Shown here: in pieces, positions 48,458-59,644 of the stretch
How the letters are laid out: each line of letters opens with the position of its first letter
Numbering within the stretch: position 1 is the stretch's first letter
NCBI RefSeq assembly: GCF_007655135.1
Contig: NC_045134.1
Span: forward strand, 22,096,568-22,160,567
From: Punica granatum
Lineage: Eukaryota; Streptophyta; Magnoliopsida; Myrtales; Lythraceae
Reading direction: 5' to 3'
Length of the DNA stretch: 64,000 nt
Program-made: the position numbers and the translations under genes
The notes under the pieces: model-generated
What the model saw: only the letters and a program-made list of their open reading frames with translations
What the model was told of the DNA's origin: nothing
The model's database searches: none

Positions 48458-49804
48458 ATGGAGGTTGACAAGAAGCAGGTGGTGGTGGTCGGGATCGATG
48501 ACGGCGAGCTTGGCCTCTCAGCTCTCCAGTGGACCATCGACCATCTGATTGTCCCATTCCTTCCAGAGTCTCCTACCAAACTCGTTGTTGTCCACGCCAA
48601 ACCCAGCCCCGTGTCTGTCCTTGGTGGGGTCGGCCCCGGTAACAGTTCATGCATACACAGTTCTATACTTCCGTTTAGTTCGAATCATCAACTGTCCGGG
48701 CATATGTATATTTATAGGTTCAATTATCTGCCTTGCATGTAAGAGTTGATTAGTTAATTATATTCAAGCTCTACTGAACTCTGATGTTGTTTCTGAATCA
48801 ATGTTTTCACCATAACCTGCCTGAAGACTAACTACGACTTGTGCCGGGCAATTCTTGCAATCGAGCCGAGCTGTTGTCTCGGTCCTCGCTCTGTTGCAGG
48901 CTGTACTAGAACCGGAGCACCGAATAAGGAAAGATTTCTTCAACCACATGTAACCAACGTCCTGGGCACTGTTAAACCATATTGGCCCAATCCTTGGCCG
49001 TCTCATTTTTCAGTATTCAATTTCTTCCCTCTCCTGTTTGCCTAGTCGGTTGTTAACTGAAAGTCTCATATGCATGCAATAATTAACGGGACGCAATAAT
49101 ATGATACCATGGGAGTTCAGGAATTAAGAAGCTTCCATCCCTTGAAAGTTGAAACCGAACAAGTTCAATGAAAAAGGACTTTGAAAATTGAAGGTGATGT
49201 GACACCTCTGTTTTGGATTTCTCAATAGTTTGAAATTGAGAAACTGTACTGCCTGCAGGAGCTTCTGTCGTTCTGTCCATAGTTGAGTCGGATTTGAGGA
49301 AAGTGGCCGCCTTAGTGATAGAGAAGGCCCAGAAAATTTGCGAAAGCAGATCTGTAAGTACCGAGTGATACAACCATCCCAGCTTATAATAGTTGTATTG
49401 TATCATACAGTCACTTACAAACTAAGTCACATCAAATTATATGTATAATCTCGGTTTCTGTACAGGTTCATCAAGTGGAGTTTGGAGTGGTTGAAGGGGA
49501 TGCAAGGAATGTCCTCTGTGAGGCTGTGGAGAAGCACCAGGCTGCCATGTTAGTTGTCGGTAGTCACGGATATGGAGCTCTGAAACGGTGCAATTTTTGC
49601 CAATAGTAGAACTCACACTTCATAAAAAAAGCAGCAAGAATCTTGGAGACTCGATATGCAATCATGAATTTTCTATAGGTACAATACGAAGATAGGACTA
49701 AAATATTTGTCTCTGTACTCTTCTACAGGGCATTTTTAGGGAGCGTGAGTGACTACTGCATCCACAACGCAAGCTGCAGCGTAGTGATCGTGAAAAAGAC
49801 CTGA
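48458..49804 (+). CDS. Universal stress protein (USP gene B)
   Basis: Four exons, 48458-48638, 49259-49353, 49466-49587 and 49729-49804, join to 474 nt, or 157 residues. The start is the ATG of MEVDKKQVVVVGIDDGELGL. It aligns with USP A and with the copy at 62845. The ATP-binding G-x2-G-x9-G-S signature is intact (GSHG...LGS). Oddity: where A and B' both read DDSEH, this protein reads DDGEL, changing Ser and His right after the conserved Asp pair. The donor of intron 3 is GTGCAA, weak but GT-type. Function by family: an ATP-binding stress-response protein. The gene sits in the same orientation as A and shares the first three exon lengths. Its 3' end and downstream tail have been copied again to 59006-59570. 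Confidence 0.9.
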
Positions 49805-50540
49805 AACTAAAACTGCTCACCTACCCAAACAAGTTTGTCGAGCCATGGTTTATGGATGCAGCGAGAGTAAGATGATCTAAGCAGTTTATGCAGCAGCTTG
49901 TACAATTATCAAAGTTTTTGCTCTCTTTTATTGTATATGTAATGTAAATTTCGGGCATGAAATGTATGCTAAATATATAAAACTATGTTGCATTAAGAAA
50001 GAACTAGAACCTACTGAATGGTGCGACCACGGCGTGAATCTGATAGATTCTGCTTCAATATCATCTCGATATCTCCGTTTGGGCCCATGGTTTCTCCCCT
50101 CAGGAACTTAAGAGTACAAATACACTGAGAACTTCGGGTACCTCCTGAGATCCAGATCATCCAAGTTGACATAGTAATGGCCGGAGCTTGATCGATTATT
50201 TTCTGAATTTTTAGAAGAACCGACAAAGAGTAAGGGCTGTAGGGCCCCCTCGCCGACAGCCACCGCCCTAAACAAGGTCCTAAGCGACATCAGGAGACAC
50301 TTGATAATCACCATCCCAAACGAGGTCTTCCGTGTCCCCTGATAATCACCATTCCAATGACGCAGAATGGCGACGAGGGAGTCCTCACTGCCCCCTCTAC
50401 TTCTATGCAGGCCCAATTAGAGAAGAGCCCCTCCGAATTGGGGGTTCTTTGAACATTTTTTTAAAAAAAAGGAAACATTTTTTAAATTAAAAAACACTGG
50501 GGAGGGCCCTCCGAATTAAACGGAAATAAGGTGTTGAGAG
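49805..50540. other. 3' tail of the USP unit, with orphan minus-strand exon relic
   Basis: USP B 3' UTR, then a segment whose minus strand (50108-50190) reads SSSGHYYVNLDDLDLRRYPK to a stop. It matches a longer intact reading at 59485-59644. In this copy about 300 bp of that minus-strand exon region is missing at 50191. It is a decayed terminal exon of an unidentified gene carried along in the duplicated unit. Confidence 0.5.
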
Positions 50541-50544
50541 CACT

Positions 50545-50555
50545 TCCAACGGCTA
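50545..50555 (+). promoter_or_regulatory. Retained MSA element in the KNOLLE pseudogene
   Basis: TCCAACGGCTA is identical to the forward MSA box of the intact gene. The partner inverted box is not retained here. Confidence 0.65.
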
Positions 50556-50604
50556 GTTTTCTCTGTTTTAAACTGTATCCCTCACCTTACCAGACTTCTG
50601 CCGC

Positions 50605-50607
<3 letters not shown>

Positions 50608-50664
<57 letters not shown>
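50608..50664. repeat. (CT)n microsatellite in the KNOLLE pseudogene leader
   Basis: A pure CT tract of about 56 bases, longer than the 34-base tract in the parent gene. Confidence 0.92.
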
Positions 50665-50670
<6 letters not shown>

Positions 50671-51553
50671 CTGTTCGATTTCTGAGGAGCTGAGGGGTTG
50701 TCATTAGATCGTCCATTTCGGAAAGGTCTGTCTTTGTTTCTAATTCTCGTTCTTGAACTCGTTTTCAGGTTCGAATTTTGAGATTAAATTAGAAACAAAT
50801 GAACAGAACCCATGATTTGAATTTTCTTGAAGTGATCTTAAATTGTTTGATTGGTTGATTTCAGGTCATTGTTGGACGTTTCTGTTCGGTCTCTCAGGTG
50901 CTGAGGAGTTCTGATTTGTTCGTCGATTTTGGAAGGTAAGACCTTTTCTTCTAGCTTCCCTTTCCTTTTCAGATTCCATGACCCCGGGAGAGGGGTTCCA
51001 GTCATTGCCCTCTGATAGAACCGGGGCTGTTTCATGAACACGAAAAGGAGTTCTTTTCAGATTTCATGACCAGTTAAAAATTTCCTCCTCCCGATGTCTC
51101 CTCCACCTTCTCTGCCTCCTGCAGGAATAGAGGATGGTGACCGAGTGTTACGAGATCGTGGGGAGACGGCACTGCACTATGATTGGTGAATACTCGGATA
51201 AGGAGGTGACTGACAAGATCATCTCCAGTGGGAATGAATGAGGGAGGAGTTCTTTTAGAGGGCAATTCAGGAACACGGCTAGGGAAAGGCAATCATGATG
51301 GTTTCGAGATTCAAGACAGGTAAACCATCGAATACCCATTTTGCTTTAGAATTGAGGCAATGCTAATCGCAATAATTTCTGATTATCGACCTTTTCAGAT
51401 GTCATTTTGATGTTTTAGTTCTGTGATTGCTAGCTTCTGTTTTGGGTTTCGAATTTACACGAGAGTTTCCTTCACAGTTAATGGAGAAACGGTTGATTCA
51501 TAGGAACAATCTTTTTTAATTCTGTGATTGCTAGTTTCTGTTTATGGGTTTAA

Positions 51554-52980
51554 CTAGATGAAAACTCACGTGTTGTGCGGGAAATATCCTTCATGTTATA
51601 TTGTCATAATCTGTATCGGAGGCAATGGACTTAGTGATTTTTGAGCCGTCAAAGTGACAACAAATGAGCTTAATAAAGGCCGTTCTCTCTCCACGATCTT
51701 GTATAGAATTGTAGTATTTCAGGATAGAACCACATAATCTATAGTAAAATCTCAAAAAACAATTGGAAAGATAAAATATATTTGGTATTTGAATTGGGAA
51801 AAAAAAAGGGACACATAATCTAAGAAATAGGAAAATAAGACATTAGATTATAAAAGATAAAACCATAAGAAATAACATGTATTTGTATTCACATATTTAT
51901 TGGGATGGTGTGTAGTTGGAACTTGTATATCAATAACTTCATAAGTATATCCAATATATGGATGTATAATGTAACATTAAAGTTTTGAAAACTATTCAAT
52001 ATCCAATAAATAAAATAATCATTTTTATACTAAAAGTATCAAACATCTGTAGTGCGATATTCATGTAACATCACATGATAATAATAAATTTATTTGTGAA
52101 ATAGTTAAATATTAGAATAAGTAATTTTTATTCTTAGTACCAACGCAAATAAAAATACAAAAATTCTACAAAAGATAATTAACTTTGGACAAAATCACAA
52201 AAACCATAATTAATATCTAATTTTTCATAGTATGTCTTCTCAATGTGATATAGTTGTTTATATTGTGAGAAAAACTCTAATAGAACTTTAAGTTTCGACA
52301 TAAAAAAATCTTAACGAAATATAAGAACAAATTTGGATCATCTATTGTATAAATTGTTCTTCTGTAGCTAAGAATCTATCTCATTGTAAATTATATATTT
52401 AACATATTTATTGGACAATGTATGTTAAGGATTTGTGTACCATTTAATTCATAGGTACTGTCTTGATTTCTTGGTGTATATATATACATGTCTAGAGCAA
52501 AAACGAAATAATCATCCTATTGAAATTATTATATCTATCTTTAAAATAGATACTATCTTAAAGAAAATAAATAATTTTTTTTAGATTCTCAACATCATAG
52601 TAAATAATAATGCAAAAAATCTACCCGAAAATTATTTTGGGTAATATGGCTACAGAAGGATCAAATTGTATCCGAGGAACAGAAAAAAACCCTAGAGTGA
52701 TTGATACCCTTAAAAAAAAACCCTTAACGTAAAATTAAATTATTGACTCAAAAATTGGATCCTCTTTTGTATAAATTGTTAATAATAAATAATAAAGACA
52801 AAACGATAACAACAACAACAACATAAAGTGATTAAATAATATCCATGAAACCCTTAACGTAAATCTAAATTATTGAATAAAAAACCCTTGATGAATATAA
52901 GAAAAAAATTGGTAAGTGATGATATGAAGGCGTGAGAATTCGGTTGGTGTTTCGTTTATATATATATATATATATATAGA
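51554..52980 (-). mobile_element. Non-autonomous Helitron-like element
   Basis: Read on the minus strand, the element starts TCTATATATATA (52980 leftwards) and ends with a GC-rich segment 'cccgcacaacacgtg' followed by CTAG (51557-51554). The flanks are A (51553) and T (52981), the A|T target of Helitrons, with no target duplication. The interior is AT-rich with no Rep/helicase coding. The hairpin is imperfect, so the element is old. It interrupts the intron remnant of the KNOLLE pseudogene. Confidence 0.6.
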
Positions 52981-53215
52981 TTAAATGAATAAATCTAATA
53001 AATTTATAAAAAAATGTAAAAATTAATCAAATTAATATACACTAACAAAATTAAATAATGAGAAATATAAAAAAATTATTTGGATAAATAAGATTATTCT
53101 ATAAATAACAAACTAATTGTGCCAATTAACTAATGTAAAGAAGATAGATTGAAATTTATTAGGAATTAGAGGCCTTAATTATTATGGACTAATAGGATTA
53201 TTTTATAAATAAGGT
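52981..53215. other. AT-rich DNA after the Helitron-like element
   Basis: No gene. Small A/T-rich phrases only. Confidence 0.4.
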
Positions 53216-53234
53216 ATGTCGTTTTCTCTTCTAA

Positions 53235-53385
53235 ATGGCCTAATATTTTGGGGCCTAAGGCGACCGCCGTTCTTGCCGAGTGCAAGGCACGACCCTGTGC
53301 AAAATTTTTATTTTAATTCTTTCTTGCCAAGTGCAAGAGCCGGCCCCGTCCCTGTGCAAAACTTTTATTTTATGGAAAATATAAT
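53235..53385. mobile_element. Possible hAT transposon end, locally duplicated
   Basis: 'ttttggggcctaaggcgacc' followed by 'gccgagtgcaaggcacgaccctg' and then a second version, 'gccaagtgcaagagccgg...ccctg', each trailed by 'tgcaaaa.ttttatttta'. GGCCTAAGGCG... and ...GAGCCGGCCC-like ends are common at plant hAT elements. No transposase or second end was seen. Confidence 0.35.
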
Positions 53386-54432
53386 TTTTGATCCATCAAC
53401 GAAACTATAGAGTATTTTTAGGGATTAATCGACAGAAAATTGCAAGGTAGGTTTTTTGACAGAATATTAGTCTTTTCCTATGGAGAAATCCAGTATATGA
53501 TATTAAAACTTTACTATAGATAAAAATAGAGCAAAGTTTGCAGTACTAACTCTCGGATCTTAGATCCCCCATGAGTATACACTCTTATATTACATGCATA
53601 TTCTGTAGTATATTTGGCTATTTTTACTTCTTCCCAAGGGCAACAATTGGACGAAAGAATAGAGAAGTGGGAGTTAGTAAGACTTTGGTGAGACAAGCAA
53701 CAATCTGATCTTTAGAGCTGAGGATCGAGTTGTAGCTTGAAGCAGCTTGGGACCCATTTGGAGGATTGGTCTCTGAAATTGAGGTATCGCCTATTATATG
53801 CCCTAAAGTCTATGTATTTGGATAATTCCTAGTTATCAATGATATTTATTTTGTTATTCATAAATCGTTTATGTTGAGAATATGAGTGACGGAGTATTCT
53901 GGTACAGGTTTCTTTAAATTGTTCGCGGTCGTAGGAATCTTAGCTGGGCATTATCATTCCCCGGATAGACCACCACCTTTGTACATAGACTAATAAAGAT
54001 GGAGTAGTGAGTCTCATATTATTCGATATTTGATATCGAGACAGACATGTGGACACTTACAGAGATAAAGTGAGTCGAACTGTGACGCGCATATAATATT
54101 CATGTGGTGCTTTACGATTGTCATCTTTTACTTGAGATGACATGGTTATCTCATACATGGATAACTATGATTTGCTCCTGCTTATATACTTGTGCTAAGC
54201 ATGAGTATCCGGCAAATGGTGGTTCTAGTTAGTTGTGAATGTAAGTAGCTGTTTAGTCGAAATGAGATTCATTGACCTGAGTAAACAGGAAAAGATCCTA
54301 CGAGTTTGAGTTCTGTTCTCGATCGGGAAACCCTTGGCAAAGGTGAATGGGCTTAAATAGAAATAGAATAGAGTTTCTAGTTTAAGTTCTATTGATCTAT
54401 GAATAGAAGCTCAGGGGTTCCATATGATCAGC

Positions 54433-55245
54433 TATAGGGTTTGACATTAACCATAACCCGGGCTAGATCGATATCTGCATTGAAGGGATTTGAGTGCATG
54501 ATATATATGGTCATGGGTTTTGGTTCATCCAAATGTCTTAGTCGCACAGTCGTCACTAATTGGATTATCATGATATGCTGTTAGGCGTCACTCATGATCT
54601 TTGGAAACCAAGGGCATTTTGGAAATTGTGGTTTTGGTTGTGGAAAGGAGTTCCCGATTTAGTGATGAACCTAGAGGCTATTTAATTAGTAATCAATTAT
54701 CGTATGAGACTTGTGATGTAGTTGAAGGGTGTTAGCACATCCCGAAGTCAAATCCAACATTGATGTGGACTTGTTTAAGGAATTATTATATTTGATATAA
54801 TAGTATCCTTAAATGGAAAGTTACTATATATACTATATATATATATAGGGTTTGACATTAACCATAACCCTAACTAGATCGATATCTGCATTGAAGGGAT
54901 TCGAGTGCATGATATATATGGTCATGGGTTTTGGTTCACCCAAATGTCTTAGTCGCACATTCGTCACTAATTGAATTATCATGATATGCTGTTAGGCATC
55001 ACTCATGATCTTTGGAAACCAAGGGCATTTTGGAAATTGTGGTTTTGGTTGTGGAAAGGAGTTCCCGATTTAGTGATGAACCTAGAGGCTATTAATTAGT
55101 AATCAATTATCGTATGAGACTTGTGATGTAGTTGAAGGGTGTTAGCACATCCCGAAGTCAAATCCAACATTGATGTGGACTTGTTTAAGGAATTATTATA
55201 TTTGATATAATAGTATCCTTAAATGGAAAGTTACTATATATATAT
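54433..55245. repeat. ~411-bp tandem duplication inside the LTR region
   Basis: Two head-to-tail copies, 54433-54843 and 54844-about 55245. Both begin tatagggtttgacattaacc and end with 'ggaaagttactatatata', and are about 97-98% identical by eye. The upstream phrase 'atctcatacatggataact' (54151) also recurs after the array (55373), so a larger unit may once have been repeated. Confidence 0.88.
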
Positions 55246-56001
55246 ATAATGTCTATATATTAGTACGTGCATTACAGTTTTTTTCCTTTTAAGACCTATG
55301 TGAGTTATGATAATTCACGGGTGGTTTTATAAACTACTTAAAGTCTTTGGGGCTTAGAACTGAGATATGTTATCTCATACATGGATAACTAGGATTTGCT
55401 GCTGCTCATATATTTGTGCTAAGCATCAGTATCCGAATTGTGAATTAATTATAATTGCTAAATAATCCTTAGGGCTAATTGGCAAATATATAATCATATA
55501 TATAGATATATATGTGTTATATATGTATATGTGCGTTAATGGCCAACTCCAAAAAAAGAGACGCAAGTCACGGCCAAGAAGAGAAAAGCCCGTGCTTGCT
55601 CGTGGCCGACTAGAGAAAATTTATTTTCGTTGGCCGACCGTTGCACATGGAGTTCACTGCATAGTCCGGTCGTGTGGGCAACCCATGAAGATTAGTTCGA
55701 GTTGTGGAGGAACAACCTGTTGGCAAAGAAGACGCGTTCGTGTGGATGAGTTAGAGGCCAAAACCTTGGGCAGCTTCAGCCGATTATTCAAGAAGGCGAT
55801 TACTTGCAGAGATTTTGCAAACGATATATTTTTCGATAAACCCTAGTAGGATTATCAAATTAGCATTGTTTAATTGTGGCAAAATGAAATCATGCATTCA
55901 GAATAAAATTTTGGATGTCGATCATACGTTTATGAATGAATGAAATTTTAATTTATCATTTATTCCGCTTTTGCTTCGTTTTTGGTATTGTTTTCTTTGA
56001 G

Positions 56002-56014
56002 TGGTATCAGAGCC
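56002..56014 (+). other. Primer-binding site (tRNA-iMet)
   Basis: TGGTATCAGAGCC is exactly complementary to the 3' end of plant initiator methionine tRNA. This is the standard PBS of plant copia elements. Confidence 0.85.
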
Positions 56015-56581
56015 ACCTTTGCTCTCAATTAAATATGCTAGATGTGCCTTGATTTTGGTAAAAGATTACGTTTTTACCGAATTGTTCATTGAAACGATGT
56101 TGAAAACAACATGAGAACGATTCTCATGTTCGAGAAAAGCTCTCGGGTGCTCTTGGTCGTGACCCGAGTTGTGGATGACAATTCGCGGCTTGTTGTGGTC
56201 GAGCTTCCCTCGTCGATCCGTGGCTACATGCGGCTGTTCAGCCTCTGTGCAATGCTGCCTGTGGCTGCAATCATCCATTCGGGGTTGTTTGCAGTCAAGG
56301 CTCTAGGTCACGGAGGAGATGCCGGAAGTGTCCATGCTGTCGTGGGAAGCAGCGGGTGGGTCATGCACGGCCAAAACAACCTCGGGTCGGCTGTTCTTCA
56401 TGGTAGTACAACTGCTGGAGGGGCGGTGGCAACTTGATGTTGCAGAGGTCATGTGATGGTGTTTTCGATATTTTTGGAAAATCTTTTTTTGAAATAATTT
56501 CTTACCAAAATTAGATTTCTATAAAATCCGATCTTATGGAAACATATTGATATGTGATATCGATAAGAAATTTTTGGAGGA

Positions 56582-56640
56582 TTTATTAGATATGAGATAT
56601 TTAGGGGTTGTTTTATTAGATATGAGATATTTAGGGGTTG
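56582..56640. repeat. 30-bp tandem duplication at MITE edge
   Basis: 'ttattagatatgagatattt' plus 'aggggttg' occurs twice in succession. The second copy merges with the left end of the MITE at 56634, so the duplication includes the first bases of the element. Confidence 0.75.
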
Positions 56641-56669
56641 TTTAGAAATAAACTCAACTCTACTCCAAC

Positions 56670-56709
<40 letters not shown>

Positions 56710-57011
56710 ATTGGGTTGTAATAATAAGGTGGAGAGAGAAAATTTTAAAAAGTAATAATTGTGTTATTAAATTATTGAAAAAAGTGGAAAAAGTAATGAA
56801 TAGTTGAGAGAAGTAATGATTGTGTTGTTGAATTATAAAAAAAAGTAATGAATAGTTGAGATAATTTAGTATTAAAAATTAAATTGAATGGTTGTTAAGA
56901 TAAAAAATTGAAGAAAAAAATGAAAAGTAATAAATTGTGTTGTTGAATTGAAGATAAGTGAAGTTAAAGTGAAATAGAGTAATGAATATTACTTTGAAAC
57001 CAAGCACACCT
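56634..57011. mobile_element. MITE, family Y copy 2 (TTA TSD), with (TA)n expansion
   Basis: Flanked by TTA (56631-56633 and 57012-57014). The left end is GGGGTTGTTTAGAAATAAAC and the right end on the opposite strand is AGGTGTGCTTGGTTTCAAAG, the same G(T/C)TTGGTTTC theme as family X. The interior ('gtaatgaatagttgaga', 'tttagtattaaaaattaaat') matches the copy at 31975. A (TA)n tract at 56675-56707 lies in its left half. It is nested in the copia element leader. Confidence 0.72.
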
Positions 57012-59005
57012 TTAATATCTTTCAAAATAAGAAATTATCAAATATATGATATTTGAAATGTTACCATAATAAAATCCGTAAAGATGATTTCATGGAGACT
57101 AAATGATATTTGGTGTATTTTGAAATAAACTAAATATGTGATGTTTAGTGTTTTTTGAAATAAGAAAAGCAAATCCATAGAATCGAATATTGGAATCTAA
57201 ATATATTATATTTAAAAAATTTATAAGATAGATTTCAATATAAGATATTGAATGGATTTTATGGATAGATAGGATATTTGATATCCTATTGCATTTGATG
57301 GATATCAATATAAGTATTGATAGATTTGAAAGATTTACTGAAATATTTGATATTTGGTATCTTTCAAATTTAGAAGACTCCAAATGATATTTGGAGGATT
57401 TTGTAATTGTTACAAAATAGGCACGAATTTATATTTCCTTTTTACTATTGTTTCCTTAATAAAATTTTGTGGCATTAGGATGGTCACGTGCTTTAGGAAA
57501 CCGATGTGATTGGTTGTGTTATTTATGGGATGTACTATTTTTGCAATGGGTTGTAATTACTTAAATTTTTGGATTGTAATTTATTTAATTTTCAGTTTTG
57601 TACTTTAGAGAGCCCACTAGCTCTAGGTCTCTCCTTGGCATGCCAATGATATGTTTATTTAATGTACGAAGGCCCAAAGAAAACTCAGAGATGGAGCCTA
57701 GGGAGCTTGAAGACTGTTAATTTATTTAAATTACCCCAAAAGCGCATACTTAATCCATGATCAGACCTTTTATTTTTCATGTCCACATGTTGAATGTATG
57801 TGATGTGTGATATATATCGAATACGGTTAATGTGCAAAGCGAAATTTAATAGTAAATAGGTTGTTCCTCGAGAATCTCCCAAGGATAAATATTAAGTCGA
57901 AAAGTGGCAGTAGGTTAGGAACTTCTGTCATGGCTCTCCATCAAAACATTCTCTAGAGAGTTTTGGCCTATCTTATTGTTGGTTGTGGATACACGAGGGC
58001 ATGAGCAAGATCAAGTGATCCCTCTACATGAATCTTGTAACATGAGATGTTTTAAATTGTCGGCTGCCAATAACCGCAGGCACTTGAGGTAGTTGACATT
58101 TAAGGTTTGTTGGGTTGGACTTAACTATGTACAATAGGCCAATACCGGCAGGAACCTGAGGTCTAGAGCACTAGGAGCCAAATTTGATTGAGCCGTACAT
58201 GAGATGTACTGAGCAAGGGGTTGTTCACTCATAGAGTATTATTTTTCCAATAACGGCAGGAACCTGATGAGGATTAGTATTATATGAGAATTCAATCACC
58301 CACTAGGAATATGACCCGGCTATGATTCTTGTTTCCTATATGACTCGACTATGATTCTCGTTTCCTATTTTGGAGTGTTGGATTTGAAAAAGTTGGTAGG
58401 ATATCAGTTTGATTAAAAAGTCCTGATCATTATGATTGAAACATATATTTTTAACTAATTGAATCTTGTTATTTTTTGCGTTACTTGATATGATATTTGT
58501 AATCCGATTGATAGCATATTTAACAAGAATAAGTCTACTGGGCCTCAAAGGACTAGTTACAGTACCTTGACGTTGTCTAAGACTTGGAGCGTATGAGATA
58601 TGTTTACTTGACTATTTCATCCTTGGCTCTTAGGGAAGAGGTTATGGAAGAGAAGTGTCTTGTGTCCAAGAGAAAGAACAACGATAGATGTAGTTGTAAA
58701 CAAAAGAAATTGTTTCCGGTTGCAGCAAGAATAGATATTAGAATAGGAAATGCTCTCAATACTTGGAGTGATTGGAGGCAAACAAAGGGAAAAAGGACAA
58801 GCCTTTGGAATGTAAATCCATCTCTTGCCTGTTCTAATAGTCCATTTAGCTTATCTATTGTATGGGTTCTTGATACAAGTGCAAGTTTGAGAAACTGATA
58901 CTTTTATACATAAACTAGCCAGTAGGGTCATCGAAAGGATTAAAGTCAACTTGAGGATCGGCATTGGAGCAAGTGTTGCGGCCTAGGCTATCAGGTCGAC
59001 TTCAT

Positions 59006-59570
59006 AAAAAAGCAGCAAGAAATCTTGGAGACTCAATATGCCATCATGAATCTTCTATAGGTACAATATGAAGATAGGACTAAAGAATTTGACTCTGTAC
59101 TCTTCTGTAGGGCCTTTTTAGGGAGTGTGAGCGACTACTGCATCCACAACGCAAGCTGTAGCTTAGTGATCATGAGAAAACCCTGAAACTGAAACTGCTC
59201 ACCTACCCAAACAGGTTTGCCGAGCCACGGTTTATGTATGCAGCGAGAGTAAGATGATCTAAGCAGTTTATGCAGTGGCTTGTACAAATATCACAGTTTT
59301 CGCTCTCTTTTATTGTATGTAAAATGTAAATGAAGGCATGAAATGTTAGCCACATATATAAAACTATGTTGCATTAAGAAAGAATTAGAACTTACTGAAT
59401 CGTGACCACGGTGAATTTGACAGATTCTACTTCAATATCATCTCGATATCTCCGTTGGGGCCCATGGTTTCCCCCCTCAAGAGCTTAAGAGTACAAATGC
59501 ACCAAGAACTTCAGGTACCTCCTGAGATCCAGATCATCCAAGTCGACACAGTAATGGCCGGAGCTTGATC
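59006..59570 (+). pseudogene. Orphan 3' end of a USP B copy
   Basis: Matches 49619-50190: the last part of intron 3, exon 4 (about 59111-59187, FLGSVSDYCIHNAS.. then a TGA) and the 3' UTR/tail. Exons 1-3 are absent, and the left edge abuts copia pol remnant. Small changes (VIVKKT replaced by VIMRKP) show it is diverging. It implies a third USP unit whose left portion was lost. Confidence 0.85.
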
Positions 59571-59644
59571 CGCAGCTGTCCAATAGCTCAAACACATCAA
59601 GGATGACGAACCATGTGAAGTGCCTTCTTGCGTTCGAACCGTTC
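59485..59644 (-). pseudogene. Terminal exon relic of an unidentified minus-strand gene
   Basis: From a good acceptor (aaatag|gaacgg) the minus strand reads 53 codons without interruption: RRHFTWFVILDVFELLDSCG, then a Ser-rich GSSSGHYC and VDLDDLDLRRYLKFLVHLYS-stop. The same end, mutated and shortened, is present in the first unit (50108-50190). The product family was not recognised. No upstream exon was found in the window, so it is probably a fragment carried in the USP unit. Confidence 0.45.

Larger units (their letters stand above)
45583..50345. repeat. Segmental duplication, USP unit copy 1
   Basis: This block (USP A, intergenic, USP B, 3' tail) is collinear with 59999-64000, including introns and intergenic DNA. 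Differences are a few percent substitutions plus discrete indels: copy 1 alone has a MITE at 47428-47660 and a ~145-bp TTA-microsatellite segment near 48180-48325. Copy 2 alone has ~350 bp at about 61985-62340. Confidence 0.88.
50540..51550 (+). pseudogene. Truncated KNOLLE/SYP111 pseudogene
   Basis: Collinear pieces of the KNOLLE gene at 42.25-43.55 kb: the MSA box (TCCAACGGCTA, 50545-50555), a longer (CT)n tract, leader sequence with 'gaggagctgagg.gtt' and repeated '.tttggaaaggt' phrases. There is then a jump straight to the end of exon 1 (about 51130-51318, matching 43205-43391) and the first part of the coding intron. About 480 bp of exon 1 (N-terminus and Habc helices) is deleted. The remaining reading is broken by a TGA after SSGNE and further frameshifts. 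The second exon, with the SNARE motif and membrane anchor, is absent; a Helitron-like element starts where the intron should continue. No functional syntaxin is possible. Confidence 0.88.
53700..59003 (+). mobile_element. Degenerate Ty1/copia LTR retrotransposon, 3' part missing
   Basis: A 5' LTR-like region (about 53.75-55.99 kb) is followed by a primer-binding site complementary to the initiator tRNA-Met 3' end (TGGTATCAGAGCC, 56002-56014). A long non-coding leader follows, including a nested MITE at 56634. A decayed gag-pol stretch at about 58580-59000 has KRKNNDRCSCKQKKLFPVAA, a WVLDTSAS protease-like active-site motif and a downstream 'VIERIKVNLRIG' block. Frameshifts and stops are numerous. 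No integrase, reverse transcriptase, RNase H or 3' LTR is present: the element ends abruptly at about 59003-59006, where duplicated USP sequence begins. The exact 5' LTR boundary was not resolved. Confidence 0.7.

Noticed and set aside
50838..51339. Short minus-strand ORFs in the KNOLLE pseudogene region
   Set aside because: They are antisense to recognisable KNOLLE-derived sequence and have no independent support.
54433..55245. Repeat array considered as CRISPR-like
   Set aside because: It is only two long head-to-tail copies with no short repeats separated by unique spacers, in a plant nuclear context.
55514..55846. 110-residue basic ORF
   Set aside because: It sits inside the degraded LTR region directly before the primer-binding site, with no domain and no related copy as a gene.
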